Assembly: GCA_003545705.1 (NCBI GenBank)
Contig: QVLQ01000029.1
Coordinates: 1-64,000 of the forward strand
Length of the DNA stretch: 64,000 nt
Origin: Acidomyces sp. 'richmondensis'
Lineage: Eukaryota > Ascomycota > Dothideomycetes > Mycosphaerellales > Teratosphaeriaceae
Direction of reading: 5' to 3'
Positions 35,118 through 47,924 of the stretch are shown piece by piece (within the stretch, counting starts at the first letter, position 1; each line of letters opens with the position of its first letter). Below the pieces are notes generated by a model that was given only the letters and a program-made list of their open reading frames with translations, did no database searches and was not told the DNA's origin. The translations under genes and the position numbers were made by a program.

Positions 35118-36478
35118 CGCATGGTGGATTTGGCCCACAACCGTTGGTGGATAATAGTCCGATGACCATTGAGAAGAGTAACATCCTCTTGTTAGGGCCA
35201 TCGGGAGTCGGTAAGACGCTGATGGCGAAGACTTTGGCGAGGGTTTTGGAAGTGCCTTTCAGTATGTCGGACTGCACTCCCTTCACCCAGGCGGGCTACA
35301 TAGGCGAGGACGCAGATGTCTGCGTTCAACGGTTACTTGCCGCGGCGAATTACGACGTGGCGAAAGCTGAGCGCGGGATCATATGCTTGGATGAGATCGA
35401 CAAAATCGCCACGGCCAAAGTGAGCCATGGAAAGGACGTCAGCGGCGAAGGGGTTCAACAGGCTCTGCTCAAGATCATCGAAGGCACAACGCTGCAGATC
35501 CAAGCGAAACAAGAACGCAGCAGCAGTGGTACCAGCAACACTGCCGGAGCGGGCGGTCGTCACCAGGGCTTCCCGACAAGTGGTCCGCTATCGGGCGGCG
35601 GCGGTGGTGGGCAACAGAACCCGACCTCTTCAGGCGGCCAGAAAGGTGAGATCTACAACGTGCGGACAGATCATATCCTTTTCATCTGCGCAGGCGCATT
35701 CAACGGACTACACAAAATGATCCTCGACCGCATCAGCAAAGGCAGTATTGGCTTTGGCGCGGCCGTGCGTGCCGCGCCCAGCAGCTCCAATTCGAATGAC
35801 TCAAATCTTCACGAAACAATTCTCGAAGGTGAAGATGCACTGTTCGAGAAACATCTCCCGTACTACATGCCACCACAGGAATCAAAGCAACCCCTCGGAG
35901 GTCAACCCTCCAAAAGGAAATTCAACACCCTGGACCTCGTTGAACCCCAAGACCTCCAAAGATACGGCCTGATCCCCGAACTCGTTGGTCGTATTCCCCT
36001 TACCTGTGCCCTCTCCTCACTCGACGTGCCTGCCCTCGTGCAAGTCCTAACCGAACCACGCAACAGTCTATTGCAGCAATACAAGCAGCTTTTCGCACTC
36101 TCCAGCATTGACCTCCGCATTACCTCTCCTGCGCTCCACCTGATCGCGGCGAACGCCGCCAAAATGGGCACGGGCGCACGAGGGCTGCGGACTGTTATGG
36201 AGCGGGTGTTGGCGGACGCCATGTTCGAGACGCCAGGCTCCGGGGTGAAGTATGTGCTAGTTGATGAGGAGGTGGCGGATAGGAGAGGGCCGGCGAAGTA
36301 TTTCTATCGAGGGGAGATGGGGGCGTTCCAGCGGAGGTATGTAGAAGAGGAAGAGGCGTGGGAGGAGAGGAAGGGAGAGGGAGAAACGAGCGGAGGGAGG
36401 AGACGTGGGGCCGCCGCCGCCGGGACGACGACTTTTGAGGAATATCGGCAAAAAATTAGCGCCGGAGGGTTCGTTTAG
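34460..36478 (+). CDS. MCX1: Mitochondrial ClpX-type AAA+ unfoldase
   Basis: A single exon of 672 residues. The N-terminus is rich in Arg/Ala/Ser without acids for about 50 residues, a mitochondrial presequence. The ClpX zinc-binding domain is absent. Walker A GPSGVGKT is at 246-253, pore loop GYIGED near 280, Walker B ICLDEID at 308-314, and a sensor/arginine-finger region includes ELVGRIP. An IGF tripeptide (430-432), the loop by which ClpX docks onto ClpP, is present. A ten-residue polyglutamine (CAG repeat, about 35087-35117) and a Gly/Ser insert (355-395) interrupt the AAA+ core. It should unfold matrix proteins and may work with ClpP. Confidence 0.93.
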
Positions 36479-38055
36479 AGATTGTGGGATGGAATGGGAT
36501 GAATTAAGCTCGGGGTGGGATGGAGGGACAACATGGATGAAGTTTTATGACTTTGATGGTACGAAACCTGGAATGGGTATACAGTAAACCTAGATTTGTT
36601 GAATAATACCCAATGGGTGTTGAGAGCGCGCGATCCGTTTGAGCAGGCAGGAATCAGTTGCCGTTTTGTCCGATATCATAACGTGTTCTCTCCCAAGACA
36701 TTAAAGCTTAACTAGTATGTCAGAAAAGCAAAGAATCAAAGAGTCTCTTGCCAATTCTGTCCTGCGCTGACAATATCCTCTCCAACGATATTGGGGCTTA
36801 TGAGAACTCCGGAAAAAGCATACATCCATACTTCTTTCGCATCTCAGCGGAGCGATCCACACTTGGACGTTCCCCCCAATCATCTTTGCATTTTGGTGCT
36901 TCTGCTGAAATTGAACAATCAATGAGATGGACCCATCGACCATTCATTAGCAGATTGTGGATGAGTCTATCTATTGATACACGAGGAGTTTCATCTATTG
37001 ATGCGAAGCACAAATTATGCAGATCATGATAAAGACGGCATCAACTACCAAGCATGCCCCAAACCCGCACAATCCACATGACAAATCTAATTCAATCCTC
37101 TCGATCAAGTTGCGGGAGCAGGTGAGCCCGGCTGGGTCATTGTTCTTTTCATCTTGGAACAAACGTGCACTCAACATCTTAGTTGAACTTGTTCACGCCG
37201 GTATTGAGGGTTTGTTTCTCTGCGCTGCAGGAGAGAGGAATCTGATGGTAAAGAGACCAGTATGGCCAACGGAGAGCGATCCTCTTCGAGCTAGGCATCG
37301 GTTAGTAGGATTGTCACGGAGTGATTTTCGGACCAATTCCTCTCAGTACTTGGCGTCTTTTGCATGCTATATAACGCGCTGGAGCAGTGCGTCGAATGGA
37401 TGTGAGTACGGGACGAAGTTCTCAACTCCACAGCTCTTATCGAATATCTCTCGAAAACCAGTATGTTAAAGAACTTTAAATAGTCACAGTTTATGTATTG
37501 ATATCCATAATACCGTGCGTTTGCCTGTGATTCTTGTATCTCCTCGTTGACTACGTCTACTAAATGTCTTTCATCCACTTTTTAGCATTGGCATCTCCTC
37601 CCTTACTTAAGCTTCAATATGGACTTAATTAGTGGTTGCTCGTCCTTCTCTAACTGACATACCATTGCCTGTATTGATAACCCTCTTCTGCCTCTTCTTA
37701 CGCTTATGTAATTTACTTGGAAACTTGGGATATTTGTCGAGGGAGCCCACCCATCGGTTAGTCGTATTTTCTGAATCTATCCAATGGTACACAGTATGCC
37801 ATATCACTATGGATCACACGGACCATGGATAAGCGAACAAATCAATTACATTCTCATTAGTCTGTTCACGAACAATTATTTGTGACTGCGTAGAAGCTGC
37901 TAAAGTTGCCATAACCTGTGCAAACTTTGCAAGCTAGTCAGTGCATAGAATTTGGTGGACTTTTGTGGTGTCTCTCAAGCCTCGTCTTTATCAAGGTATT
38001 ATTTGGTGTCTTTGCATCGCAAGATTCTTGTGATGAGCGAGGATGGGTGTTATGT

Positions 38056-38275
38056 AAACCCGCCTCTGATAACCTCTAGATCTCTACATAGCCTTCTTTG
38101 GGCATCCATAGGGTCTTCCGGATCTGGTTTCCAGAGCTTATGTTCTTTAATAAACCTTTGTGGAACCTTTATAGTAACATCTAAGATCTCTCTAGTTTTG
38201 CTGATTGTATCTACCATTTCTCTTACAATGCGGAGAAATTTTGTGAAAGATCTTAAGAATTGAGTTTTAATATAT
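38056..38275 (-). pseudogene. Unidentified coding relic
   Basis: About 70 codons free of stops with a balanced amino-acid composition, including KTREILDVTIKV and VPQRFIKEHKLWKPDPEDP, ending at a TAA near 38056. Upstream the frame meets stops and may continue in another frame. I do not recognise the family. The lack of a start and the short length indicate a remnant. Confidence 0.35.
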
Positions 38276-40019
38276 CCTTAACAAGCACCTTCTCTTAAGT
38301 CTCGCTAATTTTCTTCTCAGTTGGTGGGTAATACTCCCTAGAAAGTCTTCCCTGAATTGTATCAGAGTATGAACTTTTAAGACATTGCGTGCCTTTCCAT
38401 ATGCCAAGATGCTGCCACATTAGTCGGGATTGAAAGCTGACATTGGTAACATAATTTTGCACTCATTTTGACTAATTGAGGCGTGATTTGACTGTGGCAT
38501 TGTGGGTGTTAAAATTTAAAATAAATTCAGCTGCAATCAGCCTGGTACCACCGTCCGTTCGATGCCTGATTCTCCGCATCATATCTCTCAAAAGCGAGGT
38601 TGAAATATCCTGCCATGCTGTCACTATATAATGATTTTCCCAGGGATATATTTAGACATGAAATTAACTATGACACTGGAGCAAGATTAAACAACGCGAA
38701 CGTAAGCTTACGGAACGCCCGAGAGTCATTGCCTTTGCAAGTGTTTGCGGACAACCATTGCTCACGCTGGTAACGTTGCCGATGATGAGATTTCAGTAAC
38801 AATTCATTGCAAGGAGTGAAATGACAGCATTTTGATCGAATCGCTCTAAGAGTGACAGCAACTTTGAAGCGTCTTCTGTGGACGTATTTTGACATCTTGC
38901 GAGAATGTGCGTCATGCACGGTTAGCCCAAGTTTGATTGATGGTGTTAGAGTATCAATGAACTGATCGTTCCATTGTTGACACTCGATCTTTTGGGGTTC
39001 GTACTATTCATGTCTCGTATTAGTGCTTTTAGCGGCTACTTTCACCTTGTTTTTGTCTTCAGCATTGTGAAATCCTGTTGGACGTGAATGGTTCGCCTGA
39101 TATGACGGGACCATCTATTTGTGATTGACCAGCAACACCCCTGATGAAGTTGGTGCAGAGCGGTTTGATGTCATTACGGAGCTCGTTCGGGATAATAAAA
39201 ACTTCTCCAACGACCGCTGAAATCCACAGAATCGATCGACATACCCAACCCTTCCAGGAAGACCTCAGAGGTGCAGTCGACATAATTTTCCATACATGAA
39301 AGTACCTGAAATGTGACGGCCTTATGCACACAACGTATCCGATCGAGTATGCTAGTTACGTGGGTCCGAAGTCAGCCCTCTGAAATTTAATCCCACCTCT
39401 GGAGTTCATGAAATGATTATTCAAGATAATTGATCCTCGCATTCTTTCGTCCCTCAATGCGGCGACCGAGCCCTTTTGCTGAATCGCTCAATGTTGCAAA
39501 TCCGGAAGCTGGCAAATACATCCAAGCATTCCTTGATGATCTCCTCCAGATTTTCCTTCCTGTTTCCAATTTTTCAGGGCTTTTGGAGATTGATGTGTTT
39601 ATTTGGTTGAGAATAAGAAATTTGGTCCTTAAAGACCGTTTTTGATGTAATACTCAAGAGATTCGTGACTGGCGGCAACGTCGACTCACAGCTGGCGAAT
39701 AATTCCTCACAGTTCTTTTTTGTTAACTTCAGCGACTTAGCTGCAAATCCAGGTATGCTCCCCCTTATCAGGATATTTCAAGGCAGCGATCATTCGAGAG
39801 ATTGCAAAAGGCATTGAGTGCCGTGTCTGCATCTTTAGTTAGCGGGATCCCTAGATCTTTGGCATATTTGTCGTAGTCGTAGAAGTACCACTCGTTGTGT
39901 TCTTTATAATCATGGATATTGCATGTCCAGTTTTGCGCTCCTGAAAAACAACACTTCATATATCGTACCGCACATTCGTTCCAGAAAAGGCTCTCATGGT
40001 TCATAGGTATCCCGCATCG

Positions 40020-40052
40020 GCATATATATATATACATAGATATAGATATATA
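40020..40052. repeat. AT-rich microsatellite (TA/TAGA type)
   Basis: Short run of ATATAT followed by ATAGATATAG-type repeats within the gene-poor stretch. Confidence 0.7.
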
Positions 40053-42240
40053 GATTCCGACTAGGTGCGGTCATACACACAACCGGCGAATTAATGGAAG
40101 ACGATTTGCTCAGTCTATCGCAATAAATACCAATACTTTAAATTAAGAGACGACAGGACTCTGGAAGGGCTGACCAGCCCAGATCAACATCCCTTGCAAG
40201 CACGGACTTCTGCATACACTCCCGCGCATGGAATTAGAGATCCACGTTCAAGATGGCATGATTTGCATGAACTGACTGAGAAGTCTTATCATACACTGGA
40301 TGAAAGAGAATTGCGTCTGGTTGCATCGTTTTGATGCGATTATCTGTATCACTCAAAAAGCTATTGAAAGCGATGATAACTTCCGAGTTAAGGAGCAAAT
40401 TCTCCTAGCTCTTTATTTCCATGTCGAGCTTCATTGATGCTGTTAGCGATGACATAGGAGGTGCTCTTAAGATGTACATCTGGATAACATGGTTTGAAAC
40501 AGAGCAAAAAGCCGGTTTTGCAGCGATTTCAACCCTGTAAATCGCCCTTTGGTGATTCTCACTGGGTCAAGTGTTGAACGTTGGCATCGGATGCAAGCAT
40601 AAGTGAGTCAAACGGAAACGATCGAAAGAGTGAACCAAAAAAAGTTAATATACACTTATGTGTGACAATCCAAGGGGTGAAAAAGTGCATTTGCAGCTTG
40701 TATCGCCACGTCGCTCGGTTTTTACCAACTTCTAGTTAAAGCGAAAGATACTTGTAGGTGAGAAACTCAGCGCGTGCGTGCGCATTGTCATGCAGACACG
40801 GTGGATCTTTAACACATACCATAAAAAACAGGCAGATACCCTAAGTATTTCGAATCTCACGTCGTATCATTGATATGATGTTTCGGGGCGCAAAGACATT
40901 GCCTCAAGGTTCAGTGTGAACTTTTTTCGATCACGTACACGAATACATCCTTGAGCCGTCTTGGGTTTTCAAGTCAGCTAAAAAGAGACAAAATTTATTC
41001 TATAAGTCCTTCATACACTTTAGGAATGGATATAGTGTGAGAGTTAACTTGCGATAAAGATAGCGACATACGGCGAATGTTTCAAATCTTCTCGGTCTCA
41101 CCTGTCACATGGCTGTTCTCCCAGTTTAATCTCGTCATATCAAATAATCATACCCGTCTCGTCTCTTTTCAAAACCTTCGATTCATGTGGTACCACAACC
41201 GTCAATTATTCAGGGTCGTGAAACACGATCATCAGGTCTTTCACACTTGCGGCTCAAAATTCTGCTATGCCGTCGACCTCCAGAATGGGGAAACCCGACC
41301 TTTCGAGCTCATCCCTAACTCGAGTATCAATATGGAATCGTTTATACTTGATTATGCTCTGCTGGACAATAGGGATACCAAGGAATGACAAAACGTGTGA
41401 TCCGATCCAGTACTTGTGAAAATTGTCCTTGGAAATGCAAGAAGTCTTCTCAACCGCGATTTTCATGCATCCAGGCATATTTGGGGGCTAATTTATTGAT
41501 GGTGGAAGGTGAATTTAATGGAACGAGAAGGCCTCGGCTTTCAGTAGTCGTACATTAGAGATGTTACGCTATCGTCAGTTCGGTGGTCAAAACCGTGTGG
41601 TAGAACTCGAATTTATGGGCAAATCACCAGGAGATTTATGTATAATATGTGTATACTGTCCATGTCTCCTTCTGTTGCTATGGCCACACACATTCGAAAA
41701 GTGATAGAGTCGCAAGGGGCTTGAAGTCGCAGACGAACAGCGCATTACAGACGCTAGCCATGGCGATCCCATGTTCAGTTAGCAAGATACGGTATACGAT
41801 CTGTAGACTTCCTGTAACTTTTTCTCTGAGAGGCATTATGCAAAGTTGCTCAAATGACCAGTGAACTTATGCTTGGTGTGAAGTGGAATGCATAGTTGTA
41901 GAGGAGATGTGTGAGCGCGAGAAGATCCCAAGCTTGGCGTCTTAGATAAGCTTGGCGCCTGCTTTGAGTAGGTCTGAACTTCAAGCTCTGTTAGAAACCA
42001 CGCAGGCAATTTCATCTATGCTCTCTTCATCGCAGGAAGCAAACAGGCCGCAACATCCATCAACATAGTGAGAGCATTTACTACGTTGCTGGGGTGCCTT
42101 TCTAATTGGCCCGTGTTCGACGCGTGAGGGAAGTGGTGTGAAGGAAACGGTGCAACGGTGGAGGTTGGGGGCTGGCCAGCGCAAACTCAGAAGACGAGGC
42201 GGGCATAATCACTTATCTAAGCATATCTAGGTAAATAATC

Positions 42241-43518
42241 ATGCCTGGCATCATTGCAGAGCCACCGCCGGTAAAGACGCGCAAGCCGACAAAGAATGAA
42301 CTGCGTCGCGCCAAGAAGAAACAAGAAAAGCAAGAAAAGCGCGAGGTATGTTGTATATACCACGGATTGATGATGCGCTATTATATTGAACAGAATCTCC
42401 AGGTGTCCGCCACTCCAGCAGCGGAGATCGCAGCATCCGGCTCAGACACAGCTCTTCCCCATTCTCAACCGGAAAATGTACATTCAATTCCGCCCGCAGC
42501 TGATGCTGCTAAGAATGGCCCCCGCGAAGATGATTCTGCCGTGACGATCGTCGAAGAACTGCATTCCGATGATCCGCTTGTCTCACAATTCGCCAACGTT
42601 TTTGCCAGGTTCAATTACGAAGCCAAGGAGGAGTCTGCTGTGACAGAACCGGAGAAAGCGCCAGTTTTCTATGATGATGAGGAGAAATTCCAAAGCGAAG
42701 ATGAAGAGGAAGAGACTCAGAAGAAAATTTCGAAGAAGGCCAGGAAAGTAGCCAACAAGCTTTCGATAGCCGAATTGAAGGCTATTGTACGAAAGCCGGA
42801 GGTCGTGGAATGGACCGACACATCTGCACAAGACCCCAAATTGCTTGTGAATATCAAGAGCGCGCGAAATGTGGTACCAGTGCCTGCTCACTGGAGCCTG
42901 AAGAGAGAGTACTTATCGTCCAAACGCGGTATTGAGAAGCCGGCCTATGCGCTGCCGAAGTTCATCGCAGAAACCGGCATCAGCGAGATGAGGGATGCTG
43001 TGCTTGAGAAACAAGCAGATGCGACATTAAAGCAGCGCCAAAGGGAGAGAGTGCAACCAAAAATGGGCAAACTAGATATTGACTACCAGAAGCTCTATGA
43101 GGCATTCTTCCGGCGGCAGACCAAGCCTCCTCTTACTCGCTATGGGGAGGTCTATTACGAAGGCAAAGAGTTTGAGACTAATCTCAGACATCTTCGCCCC
43201 GGTGAACTGAGTGACGAGCTTAAGGAAGCGCTAAATATGCCGCCTGGAGCCCCTCCACCATGGCTTATCAATATGCAGAAAATTGGTCCTCCACCATCCT
43301 ACCCAGCTTTGAAGATCCCGGGTCTGAACGCTCCGCCACCTCCAGGTGCTTCATGGGGTTTCCATCCAGGAGGGTACGGGAAGCCGCCAATGGATGCAAA
43401 CAACCGCCCACTTTGGGGAGGTGATGTGTTTGGCCAGGATCTCACTAAACAGCAACAAGAAAAACCGAAAGTCATCGAGATTGATCGCACGCTTTGGGGT
43501 GAACTACAACCCTACAAA

Positions 43519-43550
<32 letters not shown>

Positions 43551-44112
43551 AGACGAGGACGAAGATGAAGAAGACAAGGAAGAGAACAAGGAGGTAAATT
43601 ATAGTGGCATGAAGACATCTTTCGCTGGCACTGAGACTCCTGGTGGGATCACAAGCACCGTCCCTACAGATTTCGGTCTCGGGGTGCAGAGCGTGGAAGA
43701 ATTCACTTTGCGAAAGCAGAGACGTGGTACGGAGACGGAAGAGTCGCATTATCCTCGCAAGGCCGGTCAAGTACTCCAAGAGCGCTCTATCCGTGCCGAA
43801 GGCTTTTTTGGCGGTGAGAAGGCTTACAACCTCAACCCCAACGTCCCTGTGTTGGGCCAGGAGCAACGGGGAAGCAAGAGGAAGGCAGGCGATGTTGATG
43901 TCAGTGTGGATATTGATGCTCTTGGTGAGGGCCGCTTGTCCAAAGATGAGACGAAGAAGTTGTACGAGGCGCAGAGGCAGCAACAGGGTGGTGGTTGGCA
44001 AGGAGGCACGGTGGACCAGGAAGATCTGAGTCAGATGATAGCCGAGGAAAGTGCGAAGAGGCAGAAGAGAGACCAGCAGCGGCAGCAAGAAAGACGCGGA
44101 GGGCGGCGTTAG
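42241..44112 (+). CDS. CUS1: U2 snRNP SF3b complex subunit 2 (SF3B145/Cus1)
   Basis: Contains a DUF382-type core (about residues 185-310, with PVPAHWSLKREYLSSKRGIE), then a PSP proline-rich segment (LRPGELSDELKEALNMPPGA, PPPWLINMQKIGPPPSYP, near 330-360). It has a basic N-terminus, acidic low-complexity tracts including a long Asp-Glu run (43520-43580) and a basic Gln/Arg-rich tail. SF3b2 binds SF3b4 and pre-mRNA near the branch point during prespliceosome assembly in the nucleus. A 48 bp segment 42346-42393 has perfect intron signals (GTATGT...TTGAACAG), is a multiple of three and stop-free, and encodes residues unlike the rest. Removing it gives 607 residues rather than 623. Confidence 0.93.
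42346..42393 (+). other. Probable 48 bp in-frame intron in the SF3b2 gene
   Basis: Begins GTATGT and ends TTGAACAG, falls directly after a Lys/Glu/Arg-rich stretch and encodes an out-of-character Cys/Tyr-rich peptide if translated. Being 3n and stop-free it would be missed by simple ORF calling. Confidence 0.75.
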
Positions 44113-44698
44113 TGGTTTGTAAACAGTGGAAGAATTGCATGGGTAAACAGTGTGGGCGGACCGCATCGGAGAAGGCATAGCGACGGTGTTCCGGCTTAAG
44201 CGTGGCGGTTACTCTGGGTAACGATGACATGGGAAGGCATGGTTTAGCGAGTAACGAGGTTCGCGCTCGTTGACATTCAAGATTTATGGCTGTTGTGCTG
44301 GATGAGCTGCTAGAGGAATCAAGAATACGTGCATATTTTATCGGTTTTACCATATTTGGAACCAGGGAACGTTTCGGTGATTATGCTCAATCGATTCTGT
44401 GGGTGCTATATGCGATGGTTGGGCATCAAGAATGGTTGGTAGCGACAGCACAAGTCGAAATCATCACCGGGCTGCGAACAAGAGCTTTCAAGGTTTTCAG
44501 GAGGCGTATGCACGTGACAAGCCGCCCGCGCCAAGACACGCTTTCTTTGCAACGCGACCTTCATTCGCTTACTGCATCGAAATCTTCAACAGCCAAATCG
44601 CCTACGCTGCTGTGCTATTGGTGGTGTCCATAGCAAAGCTGACGCTATTTGCACAGCTCATCTACGACAATCACTACAGAGCGCATTGAGCAGAAATC
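44113..44698. other. Intergenic, nothing recognised
   Basis: 586 bp between two genes on the same strand; frames here have no domain signature. Confidence 0.55.
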
Positions 44699-47062
44699 AT
44701 GGACAGAGACAGAAGGTATAAGCGTCCCTGCTCATTTCTTAGGTTTACCTTCGTTGCTATACGAGCATGTCCCAAAGGCATGCGTGAAGATAAAGCGACA
44801 TCGAAAGTAGATATCCCGAGTCGAATATAGCGAAATGTCCTCTTCGGAATCCTCCCAAGGTTATGCGAGAATATTAGTTCAAGAAATCTACTAACGCATA
44901 TCGATGACAGGCGCCGTGAGTCGCCGTTTCTCGACCAATTTGGCACTGGCCGTGGTCAATCATATCGCCCTGGAGGTACAAGAGAGCGCTCGCCAGCTCG
45001 GGACAGCTACCGTGCACGATCGCCGCCAAGAAGAGAGTACAACGACTCTTATCGCTCTGCCCCCCCGAGGCCCCGTAGCCGATCACCACTGCGGCGAGCT
45101 GACGAGTTTAGAAGACGGTCACCATCACCAGCATGGTACAGAGACAGCAGAGATTTGAGGGATGTCAGAGGAAGCGACAGTTACAGGGGTAGGCCACGGT
45201 CCCCGCCGCCGGTCACGCGGAGGGAGGACTTACCCAGGGACGACTTGTTTAGGCGCGAGCCAGAACCAAGAGGATTTCGCGAAGAGAGAGTTTATCGAAG
45301 CGAGCGTGAATATAAAGAGGAGAGAGACAGAGGATATGGAGGCCCCGCTCCTGGTCGCTCACCACTGCCCCCTTATAGGCACAGGGAGCGCAGTCCACCT
45401 CCTTTGAAAAGAGCCAGAGAGGCAAGCCCTTTGCGCAGTGGTGATCGTAGGACGCCGCCGCTGAATAAGCGGGAGAGATTGACGAGTCCGCCGAGAGGCA
45501 GATACGACGATCAAGGGCCACCATCAAGAGTTGCAAGTCCACCGAGAGGTAGATATGAGCCAAGAGAGAGAATCCTGTCTCCGCCGAGGGCTGTAGCTCG
45601 AGACTACCTGGGCAGATCAAAAAGTCCAATGGACAGGCGAGTGGACCAAATGGAGTTGGATGGTTGGAGAAAACCTCATTCCCCGTCAAGAAGTGCGTTT
45701 GGCAGATCAGATTATGTCGTGGAAGACACAATGATCGATTCTCTTGGCACCTCACGCCGCTCTTCTCCTCCAGTTCATCCAGGTCGACTTCCGCAAACGG
45801 CTACATTCGACGACGGGCCGAGTCGAAAGGGACCTTCTCGCGATACGTATGAGTATGATCACTGCGAATTGTACCACACAAGAGAACAGGAGTCGAAACG
45901 GCCAATCTCGCCGTTCCCGCAAGATCGCACCCATATTGACGATCTCACTTACGCTAACAGCAGTGAAGGCCGTGTTCCACTACAGCGTGAACCATATCGC
46001 TCTGATAATGCACAAGCATCCCGGGCTCCGCTAAGTGGACCCACTGGCCATCAAGCCTCTCCTGCTAGTACTTCTCCATCTGCTGGCGCAACATCCGCTC
46101 CAGTCCCGATTTCAGCTCATGCGAGAGCCTCGGCCGCCCCGCCTAGTGGTCCACGCGCTGGTAACTTCGCTCCAATCGCTCATCGTGGAGATTTCGGTCA
46201 TCGTGGAGACTTCGGTCATCGTGGAGATTTTGGTCATCGTGGAGATTTTGGTCATCGTGGAGATTTTGGTCATCGTGGCGACTTCAGTCATCATGGCGAC
46301 TTCAGTCATCGTGGCGACTTCAGTCATCGTGGCGACTTCAGTCATCGTGGCGACTTTGGTCATCGTGGCGACTTCGGTTATCGTGGCGACATTGGTCCCC
46401 GTGGCAGGGGCGGTTTCGGTGGGCCGAGAGGAAGTTTTCCTCGAGGCGGGCGGGCAGGATTTGGCCCGCCGCCGTTCGGTCGTAGTGAGACTATTCATCG
46501 CGAGTCCTTCGCTACCGGCGCAGCTGCTGCAAGCCTTCCAATGGGGCCAAGGAAATCTCTTCCTCAGACTTTATCGACTGCACCAGCATATAGACCGAGC
46601 AGTAACAGCTCAACAACTACATTTCCACGCACCCAACGTTTCGCACCGAGTGGGCAGCCCATTCCCGATAAGCCGACGGCTACAACTTCCAACCCACCGA
46701 CCGGACCTAAGGGGTACCGGCCGCCACCAGGTGGTCCGTTGAATAGCCTTACACCCAGCAGACGCCCAAGTCTTACTTCTGTAACACCTCAATTGCACCC
46801 AGCTATAGCTGATCTTCCAAAGATTATACCAGGTGGCCAGAGAGCCGAACCTTTGGTTGATGAAACGCGCATCAACAAGCTGGAAGAGGAAGCGGAGAAA
46901 CTGAGAAAGATAATCGAAGAGAAGCAATCCAAGCTAAGGAAGAGCGTGAGAGAGTGGGATCGCGCGGTCAGAGAGTCGGAAGCTGCGGCATATAGAAGCA
47001 GCCTGGCGGAGGAGTCAATCAGAAAATTGAACGGAGAGACAGAGGTACAGGGAGCTTTTTAG
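44699..47062 (+). CDS. RS-rich nuclear-type protein with HRGDFG hexapeptide repeat
   Basis: A 17 bp first exon (44699-44715, MDRDR) is joined by a 195 bp intron with a perfect CTACTAAC branch site (44888-44895) and GACAG acceptor to exon 44911-47062. The phases close and give 722 residues. The N-terminal third is dense in SPPR/RS dipeptides (RSRSPLRR, RRRSPSPAW), as in splicing-associated SR-like proteins. Residues about 424-495 are twelve HRGDFG-type hexapeptides leading into an RGG-like segment (RGRGGFGGPRGSFPRGGRAG). The C-terminus holds an alpha-helical coiled coil. No RRM is visible. It probably acts in mRNA processing or in RNA-binding condensates, inferred from composition. It lies next to a spliceosome subunit gene. 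Confidence 0.8.
46181..46396 (+). repeat. Coding minisatellite, twelve 18 bp units
   Basis: CATCGTGGAGATTTCGGT-type 18 bp units in frame, coding HRGDF(G/S). The first five units use GGAGATTT/GGAGACTT spellings and later ones GGCGACTT, showing block-wise homogenisation. Final unit is diverged (YRGDIG). Confidence 0.95.
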
Positions 47063-47621
47063 TAGAGAGCTTTCGATTAATATCTGGCAGCTTGCTGGTC
47101 TGGATCAATAGGAATGCGGTTGGTGAAGAAATAATATCGAAGCGGCAGTCCTAGCGGCTTGCTTCGTGGACCCCGAGGTGGAGATGGCGTGGCTCTTTGC
47201 GGCGACAGCTTCGGAGCTGTTGACTTGTTGGTATGTGGCGATTGAGACATTACGGTGGGACGAGCTTCATTCCAATATCTTTACAGTAAGGGGGTGGAGT
47301 TGAGGCAAATATGGAACCAATGCTCATAAGCCATGTGTTGGGCTCGTCATATCTCAGATTTCACTCTGCCTATCACTCTGACTAAACGTCTTTCTATACA
47401 TAGAACATTTTGGCAGTCCAGTCAACGATTCTGAATAAAAGCCCCTTTCCACTCGGCCAGCCCATCTTCCACGAGCGCGTGAACTAAAGGGTCCCAAATG
47501 GACCTAAATGGGGCTTCAGCACGGCCAGCTGTTTCTCTTCCTTTGCCATGCGCTATCCTTGGGCTTTCCATTCCGGTTCTATCTCCCTCATTCGATAATT
47601 CTCGATCTTCCAGCGCACCAA
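47063..47621. other. Intergenic, nothing recognised
   Basis: 560 bp downstream of the RS-rich gene; no gene or repeat seen. Confidence 0.5.
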
Positions 47622-47924
47622 CTAGGACAGCTTTCGGACGCTATGCTTGAGGGATTCCAGGCACCAATGGCATATCCGATCTTCTCTTCCTTCATTGATC
47701 TTCGTGGTCTGTGCTTCGATATTGACACACCGCACGGGCATTTGCAAATGTCTCTGAGAAGAGCCTGACGATGATTTGAAGATCATCTGTCCGCTCTGAG
47801 AATAATGATGCTGGTTGTTGTTGCCTCTTTGCCGTGCTTCGTCGCAATATTGGATATGCGGTGCTTCCGGGCCAGGACGACGACAACCGCAGCCAGTGTA
47901 GAGAACCATGTTGCGGAAGCACAT
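47622..47924 (-). CDS. Small Cys-containing hypothetical protein
   Basis: A 100-residue frame from ATG 47924. The frame is open further upstream, but this ATG gives a start (MCFRNMVLYTGCGCRRP) of the kind seen in many short fungal hypothetical proteins, which begin with MC and a Y-x-G/C-G motif and have a second Cys pair later (here YCDEA and ICHWC). Four to six conserved-looking cysteines suggest a small metal-binding or disulphide fold. The function is unknown, and it could also be a chance frame in a gene-poor stretch. Confidence 0.4.
   Translation of the reverse strand: MCFRNMVLYTGCGCRRPGPEAPHIQYCDEARQRGNNNQHHYSQSGQMIFKSSSGSSQRHLQMPVRCVNIEAQTTKINEGREDRICHWCLESLKHSVRKLS

Larger units (their letters stand above)
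36479..42240. other. 5.8 kb gene-poor, A/T-richer stretch with coding traces
   Basis: No intact gene recognised. On the minus strand about 38275-38056 reads as some 70 residues free of stops with protein-like composition (VPQRFIKEHKLWKPDPEDP), and 40037-39768 reads as another 90-residue frame containing KYAKDLGIPLTKDADTALNA. Neither connects to a complete gene nor matches a family I can name, so they look like relics. The base composition is visibly more A/T-rich than the flanking genes. Confidence 0.55.

Noticed and set aside
42251..42487. Minus-strand frames overlapping SF3b2, and the 224-residue frame at 43504-44178
   Set aside because: Shadows of the conserved plus-strand gene; the latter is driven by the complementary strand of an Asp/Glu repeat.
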